Source of the DNA: Streptomyces seoulensis
GTDB lineage: Bacteria > Actinomycetota > Actinomycetes > Streptomycetales > Streptomycetaceae
Direction of reading: 5' to 3'
Assembly (NCBI RefSeq): GCF_022846655.1
Contig: NZ_AP025667.1
Coordinates: 4,129,001 to 4,193,000 of the forward strand
Length of the DNA: 64,000 nt
The notes beneath the pieces were generated by a model. It was not told the origin of the DNA. It searched no databases and saw only the letters and a program-made list of their open reading frames with translations. Shown here one piece after another: positions 9,542 through 18,488 of the stretch. Numbering within the stretch: the stretch's first letter is position 1; each line of letters opens with the position of its first letter. The translations under genes and the position numbers were made by a program.

Positions 9542-10658
9542 ATGACGTTCGGACGCGCGGCGATACCGGCGGTGGTCGGTGGGCTGCTGTTCACGGCGCT
9601 GCTGTGGTGGGCGGGGGCGAGCTCCGACGCCCTGCACCTGCCGGGGAGCGCCGATCTGCTCGGCGGCGAGGCGGCCGCCGATCTGCAGCGCTGGCTCACG
9701 CCATGGGCGTACGACCCGCCGCAGCCCTCGGCGTACGCGTCCGGCGGCGACGGCGCGCGCTACCTCGATCTGTTCCACACCGCGATGCAGATCCGGTTCG
9801 GGGCGGTCTTCGTCGTCTTCACCGTCGGCGCGCTGTTCCTGGTCCGGTGGCTGCCGCCGGTCGCCGGGCGGGTGCCCGCCGCGCTGCTCGCGCTGTGGGC
9901 GTGGGGTCTGGTGTCCGCGATGCTCGCGGTGACGGTGTCGGCGCCGTGGCAGATCGCCTCGTACGGGCACGGGAGCTACCGCTTCCTGCCGAATCTCGCG
10001 GGCTCGACGGCCGGGGGACGCGAGGTCGCGGCGGTGGTCGGGCTGGTCGTGGCGGCCGCGACGGTGCTGCTGGGGCGGGCCACCACCAAGGGCGCGGGCC
10101 CGCCTGCCCCGCCGGGAGGTCCCGGCCCGCGCCGCGCGCCTCGCGGCCACGGCCGGGACGGCGGTGATCGCGCTGTCGCTGCTGGTGCTGTCGTACCAGC
10201 CGGTAGCCGCCGAGATCCAGACGGCGCCCTACGGCGGCGGTTTCCTCTCCGAGCCGGGTGATCTGCTGCGCGAGTGGCTGCTGCTCGGCGGCTGGTCGGG
10301 CCCCGCGGGCACCCCGGTCGGCGACTGGCTGCTCGCCCGGTCGTCCGACGTGCTGGTGCTCGCGGTGGTGTGGTGGGCGCTCCGGCTGCTGCCGGGCCTG
10401 CTGACCAAGGCCACGGTCCCGGCGATGGCGGTCGGCACGGTCTGCGCGACCGTCGTCGGGCTGGTGGCCGGGCAGCTCCTCCAGGTGGTGACGGTCGGCG
10501 GCGGCATGAAATGGGGGCTGCGGTACATCGTCGGCAACCTGGGCTCCGGCGTCCCGGCGGCACTGACCTGGGGGCTGGTGGCGGGGGCGGTGGCCGCCCT
10601 CGCGCTGCGGGCGACGGCGCCTAAGGAGTCCGCCGCTCCGGAGGCGGCTCGGGCCTAG
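9542..10658 (+). pseudogene. Multi-pass membrane protein gene, apparently frameshifted
   Basis: Two open frames look like halves of one membrane protein. From ATG 9542 the first frame gives about 180 residues with hydrophobic segments ('AIPAVVGGLLFTALLWWA', 'AVFVVFTVGALFLVRWLPPV', 'VVGLVVAAATVLLG'), then turns into Pro/Gly/Arg-rich text after about 10,085. From about 10,085 the frame one base further on gives a natural continuation ('AARLAATAGTAVIALSLLVLSY', then 'VLVLAVVWWALRLLPGLL') to the stop at 10,658. A one-base insertion (or two-base deletion) near 10,075-10,110 would explain this. It could also be a sequencing error or two overlapping genes. No known family is recognised. Confidence 0.6.
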
Positions 10659-10662
10659 GAGG

Positions 10663-11007
10663 TCAGACCAGGGTCAGGACGACCGCGAGCGTGGAGTCGT
10701 ACTTCTGCTGCCGTCCCGCGACCGACTCGAGGACCTGCTGGGCGCTCTCCCACTGCTCGGGCTGGGCCTTGGCGTAGTCGCGCCAGCCGAGGACGACGAG
10801 GAGGCGGCCCGCCACCTCGGGGCCCCAGCCGATGTCGCCGCAGGCGTCCTGGAACGCCTGCCAGTTGCGTCCGGCGAACTCGGGCAGGTCGAGGGCCTTG
10901 GTGGCGCGGTCCATGAATCCGGCCTGGTCCGTGACGCCTGCGAGGTCGAGCGGGATGACCTTCCAGCCGGCCTGGTGGACGACCTCGGCGAGGGTGGCTG
11001 CGGGCAT
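10663..11007 (-). CDS. Barstar-like ribonuclease inhibitor family protein
   Basis: A 114-residue protein with the barstar layout: an N-terminal helix, 'WKVIPLDLAGVTDQAGFMDRATKALDLPEFAGRNW' with the typical FxGxNWDAL-like turn, and a final 'STLAVVLTLV' strand. Barstars bind and block secreted guanyl-specific ribonucleases. No ribonuclease gene is next to it here, so its partner must lie elsewhere or be absent. It converges on the membrane protein gene with only four bases between stops. Confidence 0.85.
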   Translation of the reverse strand: MPAATLAEVVHQAGWKVIPLDLAGVTDQAGFMDRATKALDLPEFAGRNWQAFQDACGDIGWGPEVAGRLLVVLGWRDYAKAQPEQWESAQQVLESVAGRQQKYDSTLAVVLTLV

Positions 11008-11177
11008 GTCGGCACCGCCTTACGGGTCCGGGGATTGCGTCGGTCCACCCATCATGCCCCGGTCAGAGCGGGTCCGCAGGTTCGCCGGACGGGGTCCGGC
11101 AGGCCCTCCGAGGTAGGCTGGAGCCTTTGTGCCCCGGAGCCGTACCGGGTGCGCCCGAGCCCGACAGGTACCTCTCC

Positions 11178-12686
11178 TTGACCACGTCCGTACCCTCGGC
11201 GCCCGCTCGTCCGCGCCGCTTCCGCCGCCCGTCCTGGCTGTCCGACCCGAGGGTGCTGCGCACCGAGGTGCTGGGCGGTCTGGTGGTCGCCCTCGCGCTG
11301 ATCCCGGAAGCGATCTCGTTCTCGGTGATCGCGGGGGTGGACCCGGCCATCGGCCTGTTCGCGTCGTTCACCATGGCGGTGACCATCGCGTTCGTGGGCG
11401 GCCGGCCGGCCATGATCTCCGCCGCGACCGGCGCGGTGGCCCTGGTCATCACCCCGATGAACCGGGAGCACGGCTTCGGGTACCTGATCGCCACGGTGAT
11501 CCTGGCGGGCGCGTTCCAGATCGTGCTGGGCGCCCTGGGAGTGGCTCGGCTGCTGCGGTTCGTGCCGCGCAGTGTGATGGTCGGCTTCGTGAACGCGCTG
11601 GCCGTCCTGATCTTCCTGACGCAGCTCCGGGAGCTGACCGATGTCCCCTGGCCGGTCTATCCGCTGTTCGCGGCCGGGGTGGCGCTGCTGGTCCTCTTCC
11701 CGAAGCTGACGCGGGCGGTTCCGGCGCCGCTGGTGTCGATCGTGGCGCTGACCGCGGTCACCGTGGCCGCCGGTATCGCGGTGCCGACCGTGGGCGACCG
11801 GGGTGCGCTGCCCTCGGCGCTGCCGGTTCCCGGGCTGCCGGACGTGCCGTTCACCATGGACACGCTGACCACCATCGCGCCCTACGCGCTGGCCATGGCG
11901 CTGGTGGGCCTGATGGAGTCGCTGATGACGGCGCGGCTGGTGGACGAGATCACCGACACCCGCTCCTCCAAGACGCGCGAGTCGGTCGGCCAGGGCGTCG
12001 CCAACATCGTGACGGGCTTCCTCGGCGGCATGGGGGGCTGCGCGATGATCGGCCAGACCATGATCAACGTGCGGGTCTCGGGGGCCCGTACCCGGCTGTC
12101 GACGTTCCTGGCCGGGGTGTTCCTGATGGTGCTGTGCATCGCCTTCGGGCCCGCGGTGTCGAAGATCCCGATGGCCGCGCTGGTCGCCGTGATGGTGATG
12201 GTGTCGGTGGCCACCTTCGACTGGCACTCGATAGCGCCGCGCACCCTGCGGCGGATGCCGGCCGGGGAGATCGCGGTCATGGTGCTCACGGTGGTGGTCG
12301 TGGTGGCGACACAGAACCTGGCGATCGGTGTGGTGGTCGGCACGCTGGTCGCCATGGCGGTGTTCGCCCGCCGGGTCGCCCGGTCCGCCGAGGTCACCTC
12401 GGTCCTGGACCCGGACGGCTCGACGGTGGTCTACCGGGTCACCGGCAACCTGTTCTTCGCCTCGGCGAACGACCTGGCGCATCGTTTCGCCTACGCCACC
12501 GATCCCGGCCGGGTGGTGATCGACCTGTCCGCCGCCCAGGTGTGGGACGCCTCGTCCGTCGCCGCGCTGGACGCCGTCGAGGCGCGGTACGCCGAGCACG
12601 GCAAGACGGTCGAGATCAGCGGCCTGGACGAGCGGAGCGCCCGCCTGCACAGCACGCTGACCGGCGAGCTGACGGGCAGCGGCTGA
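11178..12686 (+). CDS. SulP family anion transporter with STAS domain
   Basis: A 502-residue SulP protein: about a dozen membrane segments starting with 'EVLGGLVVALALIPEAISFSVIAGVDPAIGLFASF', then a C-terminal cytoplasmic STAS domain (about 405-502; 'GNLFFASANDLAHRF', 'VVIDLSAAQVWDASSVAALD'). SulP carriers move sulfate, bicarbonate or other anions; the substrate here is not evident, though the sulfur operons lie next to it. The start is uncertain: the TTG at 11178 gives the normal N-terminus, while a TTG at 11127 would add 17 residues. Confidence 0.9.
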   Translation: MTTSVPSAPARPRRFRRPSWLSDPRVLRTEVLGGLVVALALIPEAISFSVIAGVDPAIGLFASFTMAVTIAFVGGRPAMISAATGAVALVITPMNREHGFGYLIATVILAGAFQIVLGALGVARLLRFVPRSVMVGFVNALAVLIFLTQLRELTDVPWPVYPLFAAGVALLVLFPKLTRAVPAPLVSIVALTAVTVAAGIAVPTVGDRGALPSALPVPGLPDVPFTMDTLTTIAPYALAMALVGLMESLMTARLVDEITDTRSSKTRESVGQGVANIVTGFLGGMGGCAMIGQTMINVRVSGARTRLSTFLAGVFLMVLCIAFGPAVSKIPMAALVAVMVMVSVATFDWHSIAPRTLRRMPAGEIAVMVLTVVVVVATQNLAIGVVVGTLVAMAVFARRVARSAEVTSVLDPDGSTVVYRVTGNLFFASANDLAHRFAYATDPGRVVIDLSAAQVWDASSVAALDAVEARYAEHGKTVEISGLDERSARLHSTLTGELTGSG

Positions 12687-12712
12687 CCGGGACGTACGGC
12701 CGTCACCCGGTC
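12685..12712. terminator. Possible bidirectional terminator between sulP and ssuE
   Basis: GACCGGG (12685-12691) pairs with CCCGGTC (12706-12712), and the 14-base loop contains a further short ACG/CGT pairing. The arms overlap the stop codons of the two convergent genes. There is no U-tract, as is common for Streptomyces terminators, so function is inferred only from position and symmetry. Confidence 0.45.
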
Positions 12713-13257
12713 GCGGCCAGCAGGGTGCGGCCGCCGAGCGCGACGGAGAACCGGTCGGTGATCTGGGCCAGTGCCTCGGCGGTGCCGGGGGCGACGGCCA
12801 GGGTGCCGTCCTCGCGCACCACTATGTCCTTGTCGAGGGTGAACCAGCCCTGGACTATGTGTGCGGCACCCATGGAGCTGAGCACCGGCCGCAGGGCGTA
12901 GTCGATGGCGAGGACGTGGGCCGTGGTGCCGCCGGTGGCGAGCGGCAGGACCGTCTTGCCGGTGAGCGCGTACTGCGGGAGCAGGTCGAGGAAGGACTTG
13001 AGCAGCCCGGAGTACGCGGCCTTGTAGACGGGGGTGCCGATCACGACGCCGTCGGCACGGTCGACCAGCTCGGCGGCGGCCGCGATCGCCGGATGCCGCA
13101 CATCGGCGCCGAGCAGCGCCTCGGCGGGCAGGCCGCGCACGTCCAGCGGGACCACCTGATGGCCCTGGCGGCTGAGCCGCTCGTCCAGATGACGCAGCAG
13201 ACGGCCGGTGCGGGAGGTGGCGGAGGGGCTGCCGGAGATGGACAGGACGGTTGCCAT
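12703..13257 (-). CDS. ssuE: NADPH-dependent FMN reductase
   Basis: A 184-residue flavodoxin-like FMN reductase. The flavin phosphate loop is 'SISGSPSATSRTGRLLRHL', and the segment 'GTPVYKAAYSGLLKSFLDLLPQ' with 'KTVLPLATGGTTAHVLAIDYALRPVL' matches E. coli SsuE closely. It supplies FMNH2 to the luciferase-like monooxygenases encoded upstream, which release sulfite from sulfonates. Last gene of the ten-gene operon, 32 bases after the preceding gene. Confidence 0.93.
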   Translation of the reverse strand: MATVLSISGSPSATSRTGRLLRHLDERLSRQGHQVVPLDVRGLPAEALLGADVRHPAIAAAAELVDRADGVVIGTPVYKAAYSGLLKSFLDLLPQYALTGKTVLPLATGGTTAHVLAIDYALRPVLSSMGAAHIVQGWFTLDKDIVVREDGTLAVAPGTAEALAQITDRFSVALGGRTLLAATG

Positions 13258-13289
13258 GGTGGGACCTTTCGAACGGGTTCGGTGGGCGG

Positions 13290-14357
13290 CTACGCCTGCT
13301 GCCACAGGGTGGTGGGCGCTTCCGCTCGCACCACGGGTGCGATCTCCCCGGCGAACCGGCGGAGTTGGTCGATCTGCCGGGGCAGGGAGAGGCCGGAGCC
13401 GTCGACGGTGACGGACTGCAGGTCGTGGCGGTAGGCCGCGTGGAAGCCGAGGATCTTGTCGATGACCTGCTGCGGGCTGCCGATGAGGTGAGGGCCGTCC
13501 GCGATGGCCTCCTCGATGGTGCGGAACGGCGTGTTGTAGCCCGGCTTGCCGGCCAGGTGCGGCTTGTACGACTGGCGGACGCGGGCCTCGTAGAACTCCT
13601 TGAACTCGGCCACGGCCTGCTGGGTGGTGCGGGCGATGAACAGGCCGCCGGAGCCCGCGCCGACGTAGGCGCCGGCCGGGTCGTGGCCGTGGGCGGCGAA
13701 GCGTTCCCGGTAGTGGTCGATGAGCCGGGTGTACGCCTCGCGCGGCTGGATGGCGTTGGCGCTGAACAGCGGGTCGCCGTGCCGGGCGGCCAGTTCCGGG
13801 GAGTTGAGGCTGGTGGCGGAGCCGTGCCAGACGCGGGGCGGGCGGCCTCCGTAGGGGCGGGGCAGGGTGGTGGCGCCGGTCAGGGGCGGGCGGAACTTTC
13901 CCTGCCAGGTGACGTCCTCCTCGCGCCAGAGCCTGCGCAGCAGCTCGTACTTCTCGGCCTGGTAGTCCCACTGGAGGCCCTCGTCCAGGCCGAAGAGGTC
14001 GAAGTGGCCGGCCTCGGCGCCCTTGCCGATGACGAGTTCGAGGCGGCCGTGGGAGAGCTGGTGCAGGGTGGCGTAGTCCTCGGCGACCCGCACCGGGTCG
14101 AGGACCGCGAGGACCGTGACGCCGGTGAGCAGGCGAATGCGGGAGGTGCGGGCGGCCAGCGCGCCGAGCAGCACGGTGGGACTGGAGGACAGGAAGGGTC
14201 CGGCGTGCCGCTCCCCGATCGCGTACGCGTCGAAGCCCAGCTCCTCGGCGGCGACCCCGGTCTCCACGATCTCGGTCAACCGGTCGTCGGCCGGCACCTG
14301 TTCGCCGGTCAGGGGGTGCGGGGCGTGGCCGCCGATGGTGAGCACCTGGAATCTCAT
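13290..14357 (-). CDS. LLM class flavin-dependent oxidoreductase (1)
   Basis: A 355-residue luciferase-like TIM-barrel protein ('EELGFDAYAIGERHAGPFLSSSPTVLLGALAARTSRIRL', 'DYATLHQLSHGRLELVIGKG'). Such enzymes use FMNH2 or F420 to oxidise substrates; in this operon the FMN reductase is the next gene, so FMNH2 is the likely cofactor. It overlaps the upstream oxygenase gene by ATGA. The substrate is unknown; context suggests cleavage of a carbon-sulfur bond in an organosulfur compound. Confidence 0.9.
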   Translation of the reverse strand: MRFQVLTIGGHAPHPLTGEQVPADDRLTEIVETGVAAEELGFDAYAIGERHAGPFLSSSPTVLLGALAARTSRIRLLTGVTVLAVLDPVRVAEDYATLHQLSHGRLELVIGKGAEAGHFDLFGLDEGLQWDYQAEKYELLRRLWREEDVTWQGKFRPPLTGATTLPRPYGGRPPRVWHGSATSLNSPELAARHGDPLFSANAIQPREAYTRLIDHYRERFAAHGHDPAGAYVGAGSGGLFIARTTQQAVAEFKEFYEARVRQSYKPHLAGKPGYNTPFRTIEEAIADGPHLIGSPQQVIDKILGFHAAYRHDLQSVTVDGSGLSLPRQIDQLRRFAGEIAPVVRAEAPTTLWQQA

Positions 14358-15679
14358 GCGGACTCCTCCGGACGCGGCTCGGGACGGCCGAGGCCGAGGT
14401 GGTCGCGCAGGGTGGCCCCCTGGTATTCGGTGCGCAGAACGCCGCGTTCCTGGAGCAGCGGGACGACCTGGTCGACGAACTCGTCCAGACCGCCGGGTGT
14501 GAGGTGGGGTACGAGGATGAAGCCGTCGGCCGCGTCGGTCCGGACGTGTTCGTCCATGGCGGCGGCGACCGAGCCGGGGGTGCCGATAAAGGACTGGCGG
14601 GCGGTGAGTTCGATGGCCAGTTCGCGGATGGAGAGGTGTTTCTCCTCGGCGAGGGCCCGCCAGCGGGCGGCGATGCCGAACCGGTCGGACATGTGCGCCC
14701 AGCCCTGGGCCAGTTCGCCGTCCGGCACCGGTTCGACGTCCGGGAGCGGTCCGTCGGGGTCGTAGCCGGTGAGGTCGCGGCCCCAGACGTTCTCCAGCGT
14801 GGCGATGGCGGTCTGCGGACTGACCTGCTGCCTCCTGATGTGCGCCGCGCGTTCCTGCGCGTCGGCCTCGCTGTCGCCGAGGACGACGGTGGCGGCGGGC
14901 ATGATCTTCAACTGGTCCGGGGTGCGCCCGTACCGGGCCAGGCGGCCCTTGACGTCGGCGTGGAAGGCGCGGCCCGCCTCCAGGGTGCCGTGGCGGCTGA
15001 AGACGATGTCGGCGGTGCGGGCGGCGAACTCCCGGCCCTCGTCGGAGTCCCCGGCCTGGATGAGGACGGGGTGCACCTGGGGCGAGTGGGGCAGCGTGGC
15101 GCGGGCGGTGATGTCGAAGTGCGGCCCGCTGTGCCGCACGGTGCGCGGGGTGCCGCCGCTGGGCCAGGAGTCCCACAGGGCGCGGGCCACCTCCACGAAC
15201 TCGGCGGCACGCGTGTAGCGGTCGGCGCGGTCGAGGTAGCCGCCGCGCCGGAAGTTCTCGCCGGTGAACGCGTCTGAGGAGGTGACGATGTTCCAGGCCG
15301 CGCGGCCTCCCGAGAGATGGTCCAACGAGGCGAATCTGCGGGCGAGTTCGAAGGGCTCGTTGAAGGTGGCGTTGACGGTGGCGGCCAGTCCGAGGTGTTC
15401 GGTGACGGCGGCGAGCGCGTTCAGCACCGTCAGCGACTCGGGGCGGCCGACCACGTCCAAGTCGTGGATACGGCCCTTGCGTTCGCGCAGCCTCAGTCCC
15501 TCGGCGAGGAAGAAGAAGTCGAACCGGCCGCGTTCGGCGGTGCGGGCCAGGTGCTGGAAGGAGGAGAAGTCGATCTGACTGCGGGAGTCGGGGTCCCGCC
15601 ACACGGTGGTGCTGTTGACGCCGGGGAAGTGCGCGGCGAGGTGGATCTGCTTGCGCCCGGCGGGAGTTGAGGCACTCAC
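14354..15679 (-). CDS. NtaA/SnaA/DmoA-type flavin monooxygenase
   Basis: A 441-residue luciferase-like enzyme of the larger NtaA/SnaA/DszA subgroup: 'RGRFDFFFLAEGLRLRERKG' near residue 50, 'LAATVNATFNEPFELARRFASLDHLSGGRAAWNIVTSSD' near 98-135, and 'HPVLIQAGDSDEGREFAARTADIVFS'. Members oxidise nitrilotriacetate, dibenzothiophene sulfone, dimethyl sulfide and similar compounds using FMNH2 from a separate reductase. It is coupled by ATGA overlaps to the genes on both sides. Confidence 0.92.
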   Translation of the reverse strand: MSASTPAGRKQIHLAAHFPGVNSTTVWRDPDSRSQIDFSSFQHLARTAERGRFDFFFLAEGLRLRERKGRIHDLDVVGRPESLTVLNALAAVTEHLGLAATVNATFNEPFELARRFASLDHLSGGRAAWNIVTSSDAFTGENFRRGGYLDRADRYTRAAEFVEVARALWDSWPSGGTPRTVRHSGPHFDITARATLPHSPQVHPVLIQAGDSDEGREFAARTADIVFSRHGTLEAGRAFHADVKGRLARYGRTPDQLKIMPAATVVLGDSEADAQERAAHIRRQQVSPQTAIATLENVWGRDLTGYDPDGPLPDVEPVPDGELAQGWAHMSDRFGIAARWRALAEEKHLSIRELAIELTARQSFIGTPGSVAAAMDEHVRTDAADGFILVPHLTPGGLDEFVDQVVPLLQERGVLRTEYQGATLRDHLGLGRPEPRPEESA

Positions 15680-16692
15680 AGCGCGGCCTCCGTCCGTACG
15701 GCGTAGCGGCTGTCGGGACGGGCGAGGCCGAGGTGATCACGCAGGGTGCGGCCGGTGTGGGTGGCGCGGAACAGGCCGCCGGCGCGCAGCGCGGGTACGA
15801 CGTCGTGGATCACGGCGGGCAGTTCCTCCGTGGGGGTGGTGGTGACGAGGTGGAAGCCGTCGGTGCCGGCCTCGGCGTGCCATTCGGCGAGCAGGTCCGG
15901 CAGGGCGTCGAGACCTCCGGTGAGCGGCGGACCGGCGTGCGGGGCGAGGCCGACGCGCACCAGCACCCGCAGGTCGTCGCGTCCGGCACGGCGGCGTAGC
16001 TCGGTGCGGGCCTCACGGGCGGCGGCGGGACTGTCCGCGTCCAGCAGGACGATCTCCGCGTGCCGGGCGGCCAACTCCCAGCGGATGTCGATCTCTTGAG
16101 CATCGAGTACGACAGCGACAGGCGGGCGCCCCTGCGGCGGCCGGGGCACGATGGACGGGCCCCGTACCGAGAAGCGCGGTCCCTCGAAGTCGGCGTAGTG
16201 CAGCCGGTCGCGGTCGATGAAGCGGCCCGTCGCGGCGTCCCGTATCTCCGCGTCGTCCTCCCAGCTGTCCCAGAGCCGGGCGGCGACCTCGGCGGCGTCG
16301 GACGCCTCCGCCCACAGCTCGGGCGCGGGCGCGGGGTCCCGGCGGCCGGTGGCGCGGGCCGCTTCCTCGGTGATGGACACGTCGACCAGCCAGCCCGCCC
16401 GCCCCTCGCTCACGAAGTCCAGGGTGGCGAGGGCGGTGGAGGTGTGGAAGGGCTCGGTGTGGGTGGTGGTGACCGTGGGGATCAGGCCGATCCGGCTGGT
16501 GCGGGCGGCGGCGTGGGCCAGGACTGCGACGGCGTCGAGGCGGCCGTCGCCGTCGGCCGGGTCCAGGGAGTCGTCCAGGGTGACGAAGTCGAGGGCGCCG
16601 AGTTCGGCGAGCTGGACCAGGCCGGTCCAGTGGGCGGCGGGCCGGGGCCCGGCGCTGCCGAGGGCGACGGAGAGATGGAGTTCGCGGGTCAT
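15676..16692 (-). CDS. LLM class flavin-dependent oxidoreductase (2)
   Basis: A 338-residue divergent luciferase-like protein. The barrel strand 'LDFVTLDDSL', 'RTSRIGLIPTVTTTHTEPFHTSTALATLDFVSEGRAGWLVDVS' and the closing 'LFRATHTGRTLRDHLGLARP' resemble the NtaA subgroup, and the C-terminal phrase is shared with the neighbouring oxygenase. It is shorter than that neighbour by about 100 residues. The start ATG at 16692 lies 14 bases after the binding-protein gene. The substrate is unknown. Confidence 0.87.
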   Translation of the reverse strand: MTRELHLSVALGSAGPRPAAHWTGLVQLAELGALDFVTLDDSLDPADGDGRLDAVAVLAHAAARTSRIGLIPTVTTTHTEPFHTSTALATLDFVSEGRAGWLVDVSITEEAARATGRRDPAPAPELWAEASDAAEVAARLWDSWEDDAEIRDAATGRFIDRDRLHYADFEGPRFSVRGPSIVPRPPQGRPPVAVVLDAQEIDIRWELAARHAEIVLLDADSPAAAREARTELRRRAGRDDLRVLVRVGLAPHAGPPLTGGLDALPDLLAEWHAEAGTDGFHLVTTTPTEELPAVIHDVVPALRAGGLFRATHTGRTLRDHLGLARPDSRYAVRTEAAL

Positions 16693-16706
16693 GCTGCCCT
16701 CCTCGC

Positions 16707-17687
16707 CTACTTCCCGGCCTTGGGCAGACCGGGCGGGTTGATCTCGGACTTGGTCACGGCCTCGTCGGACAGCCCCCAGCGCTTCAGCACCTTCGCGTAA
16801 GTGCCGTTCTCGATCACGTGGTCGAGGGCGTCCGCGAGGGGCTTGGCGAGGCCGCTGCCCTTCTTGGTGGTGGCCGCGATGAGACCCTGGAGGGTGGCGC
16901 CGGCGCCGGAGTAGGTGCCGACGACCTCGGTCTGGCCGGTGGTCGCCGCGTGGTAGGCGGCGGTCGGGTTGGGGCCGACGTAGACGTCGATGCGGCCGGA
17001 GCGGATGGCGAGGTAGGTGTCGCTCTCGTCCTGGTAGTACTTGATGTGGATGGGCTCGCGGCCCGCCTTCTCGTTCTCCTTGCTCCACTCGACGAGGAGC
17101 TTCTCCTGGTTGGTGCCGCTGGAGACGGCGACGTTCCGCCCGGCGAGGTCGGCGGGTCCGGTGACCTTCAGTCCGCTGCCCTTCTTGGTCGCGAAGCCGA
17201 GGTTGTCCTCGCGGTAGGTGGCGAAGTCGTACTTCTCCTTGCGTTCCTCGGTGACCGTGATGTTGCTGAAGCCCACGTCGTACTTGGCGCTGTCGAGGCC
17301 GACGAAGATGTTCTCCCAGGAGACGGTGTTGAGGTGGGGCTTGAGCCCGAGGACTCTGGCGACGAGGTACGCGAGGTCGGGTTCGACGCCGATGACGGTC
17401 TTGTTGTCCGTGGCGTGAAAGCCAAGTGGCGCGGCCGAGTTGGAGGAGTCGACGATCTCCAGGGTGCCTCTCTTCCGGATCTTCTCCGGGACCTCGGCGG
17501 CGATCGAGGCGACCCGGGCCGTGGTGATCCGGTGCTGATCGGGGCTGAGGTTGATCTTCGTGGTGGTGCCCTTGCCGACCGCGACCTCGGCCGTGCCGCC
17601 GTCGGTGGGGTTGACGCAGGCGGCCAGGACGAGGGCGGAGGCGAGGCCGAGTGCGGGGACGGCGATACGGCGGGCGGTGGTGGACAC
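16707..17687 (-). CDS. Amino-acid-type ABC transporter substrate-binding lipoprotein (B)
   Basis: A 326-residue periplasmic-binding-protein family 3 lipoprotein. The signal peptide ends in the lipobox 'VLAAC', so the mature protein is anchored outside the membrane by the cysteine at about residue 24. Core motifs include 'GVEPDLAYLVARVLG', 'KYDVGFSNITVTEERKEKYDFATY' and 'SGRIDVYVGPNPTAAYH'. A GTG start has AGGAG six bases upstream. It is paralogous to the lipoprotein at 19508-20458, and both share one permease and one ATPase in this operon. It probably delivers an organosulfur amino-acid-like solute. Confidence 0.92.
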   Translation of the reverse strand: MSTTARRIAVPALGLASALVLAACVNPTDGGTAEVAVGKGTTTKINLSPDQHRITTARVASIAAEVPEKIRKRGTLEIVDSSNSAAPLGFHATDNKTVIGVEPDLAYLVARVLGLKPHLNTVSWENIFVGLDSAKYDVGFSNITVTEERKEKYDFATYREDNLGFATKKGSGLKVTGPADLAGRNVAVSSGTNQEKLLVEWSKENEKAGREPIHIKYYQDESDTYLAIRSGRIDVYVGPNPTAAYHAATTGQTEVVGTYSGAGATLQGLIAATTKKGSGLAKPLADALDHVIENGTYAKVLKRWGLSDEAVTKSEINPPGLPKAGK

Positions 17688-17723
17688 GCGGAGATCTCCT
17701 ATGCGAAAGACGAGTTGGGGAGG

Positions 17724-18488
17724 TCAGAGGACCTTGGCGAGGAAGGCGCGGGTGCGTTCGCGCTGCGGGTCGTCCAACACGGCGGACGGCGGCCCCTGTT
17801 CGACCACGGTGCCGTCGTCCATGAAGACCACGGTGTCGGCCACCTCGCGGGCGAAGCCGATCTCGTGGGTGACGACGATCATGGTGGTGCCGGTGCGGGC
17901 CAGGTCCTTGATGACGTCGAGGACCTCACCGACCAGCTCGGGGTCGAGCGCGGAGGTGGGTTCGTCGAAGAGGAGCACTTTCGGCTCCAGGGCGAGCGCG
18001 CGGGCGATGGCGACGCGCTGCTGCTGCCCGCCGGAGAGCTGGCGGGGGTAGGCGTCGGCCTTGTCGGCGAGGCCGACCCGGTCCAGCAGGCGGCGCGCGG
18101 TCGCCTCGGCCTCCTTACGGGGGCGGCGCAGCGCGGAGACGGGGGCTTCGAGGAGGTTGTCCAGCACGGTGAGGTGCGGGAAGAGGTTGAAGTTCTGGAA
18201 CACGAACCCGATGTGGGTGCGCTGCCTGAGGACGTCCCGTTCCTTCAGCTCGTGCAGCTTGTTCCCGGCGCGGCGGTAGCCGATGAGTTCGGCGTCGATG
18301 CTGATCCAGCCGCTGTCGACCTTCTCCAGATGGTTGATGGTCCGCAGCAGGGTGGACTTGCCGGAGCCGGAGGGGCCGAGGATCACGGTGACCTCGCCCG
18401 CCCGCACGGTCAGATCGACGCCGCGCAGCACTTCCAGGGGGCCGAAGCTCTTGTGGACGCTCCGTACGTCCACCATGACGTCGTTCAT
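17724..18488 (-). CDS. Amino-acid-type ABC transporter ATP-binding protein
   Basis: A 254-residue ATPase of the polar amino acid (HisP/GlnQ) type. Walker A 'GPSGSGKSTLLRTINHLE' near 38, Q-loop 'VFQNFNLFPHLTVLDN', signature 'LSGGQQQRVAIARALA' and Walker B 'VLLFDEPTSALDPEL' are all intact, with the switch histidine in 'VVTHEIGFA'. It overlaps the permease gene by four bases. It is the only ATPase in the island, although two permeases and two binding proteins are present. Confidence 0.95.
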   Translation of the reverse strand: MNDVMVDVRSVHKSFGPLEVLRGVDLTVRAGEVTVILGPSGSGKSTLLRTINHLEKVDSGWISIDAELIGYRRAGNKLHELKERDVLRQRTHIGFVFQNFNLFPHLTVLDNLLEAPVSALRRPRKEAEATARRLLDRVGLADKADAYPRQLSGGQQQRVAIARALALEPKVLLFDEPTSALDPELVGEVLDVIKDLARTGTTMIVVTHEIGFAREVADTVVFMDDGTVVEQGPPSAVLDDPQRERTRAFLAKVL

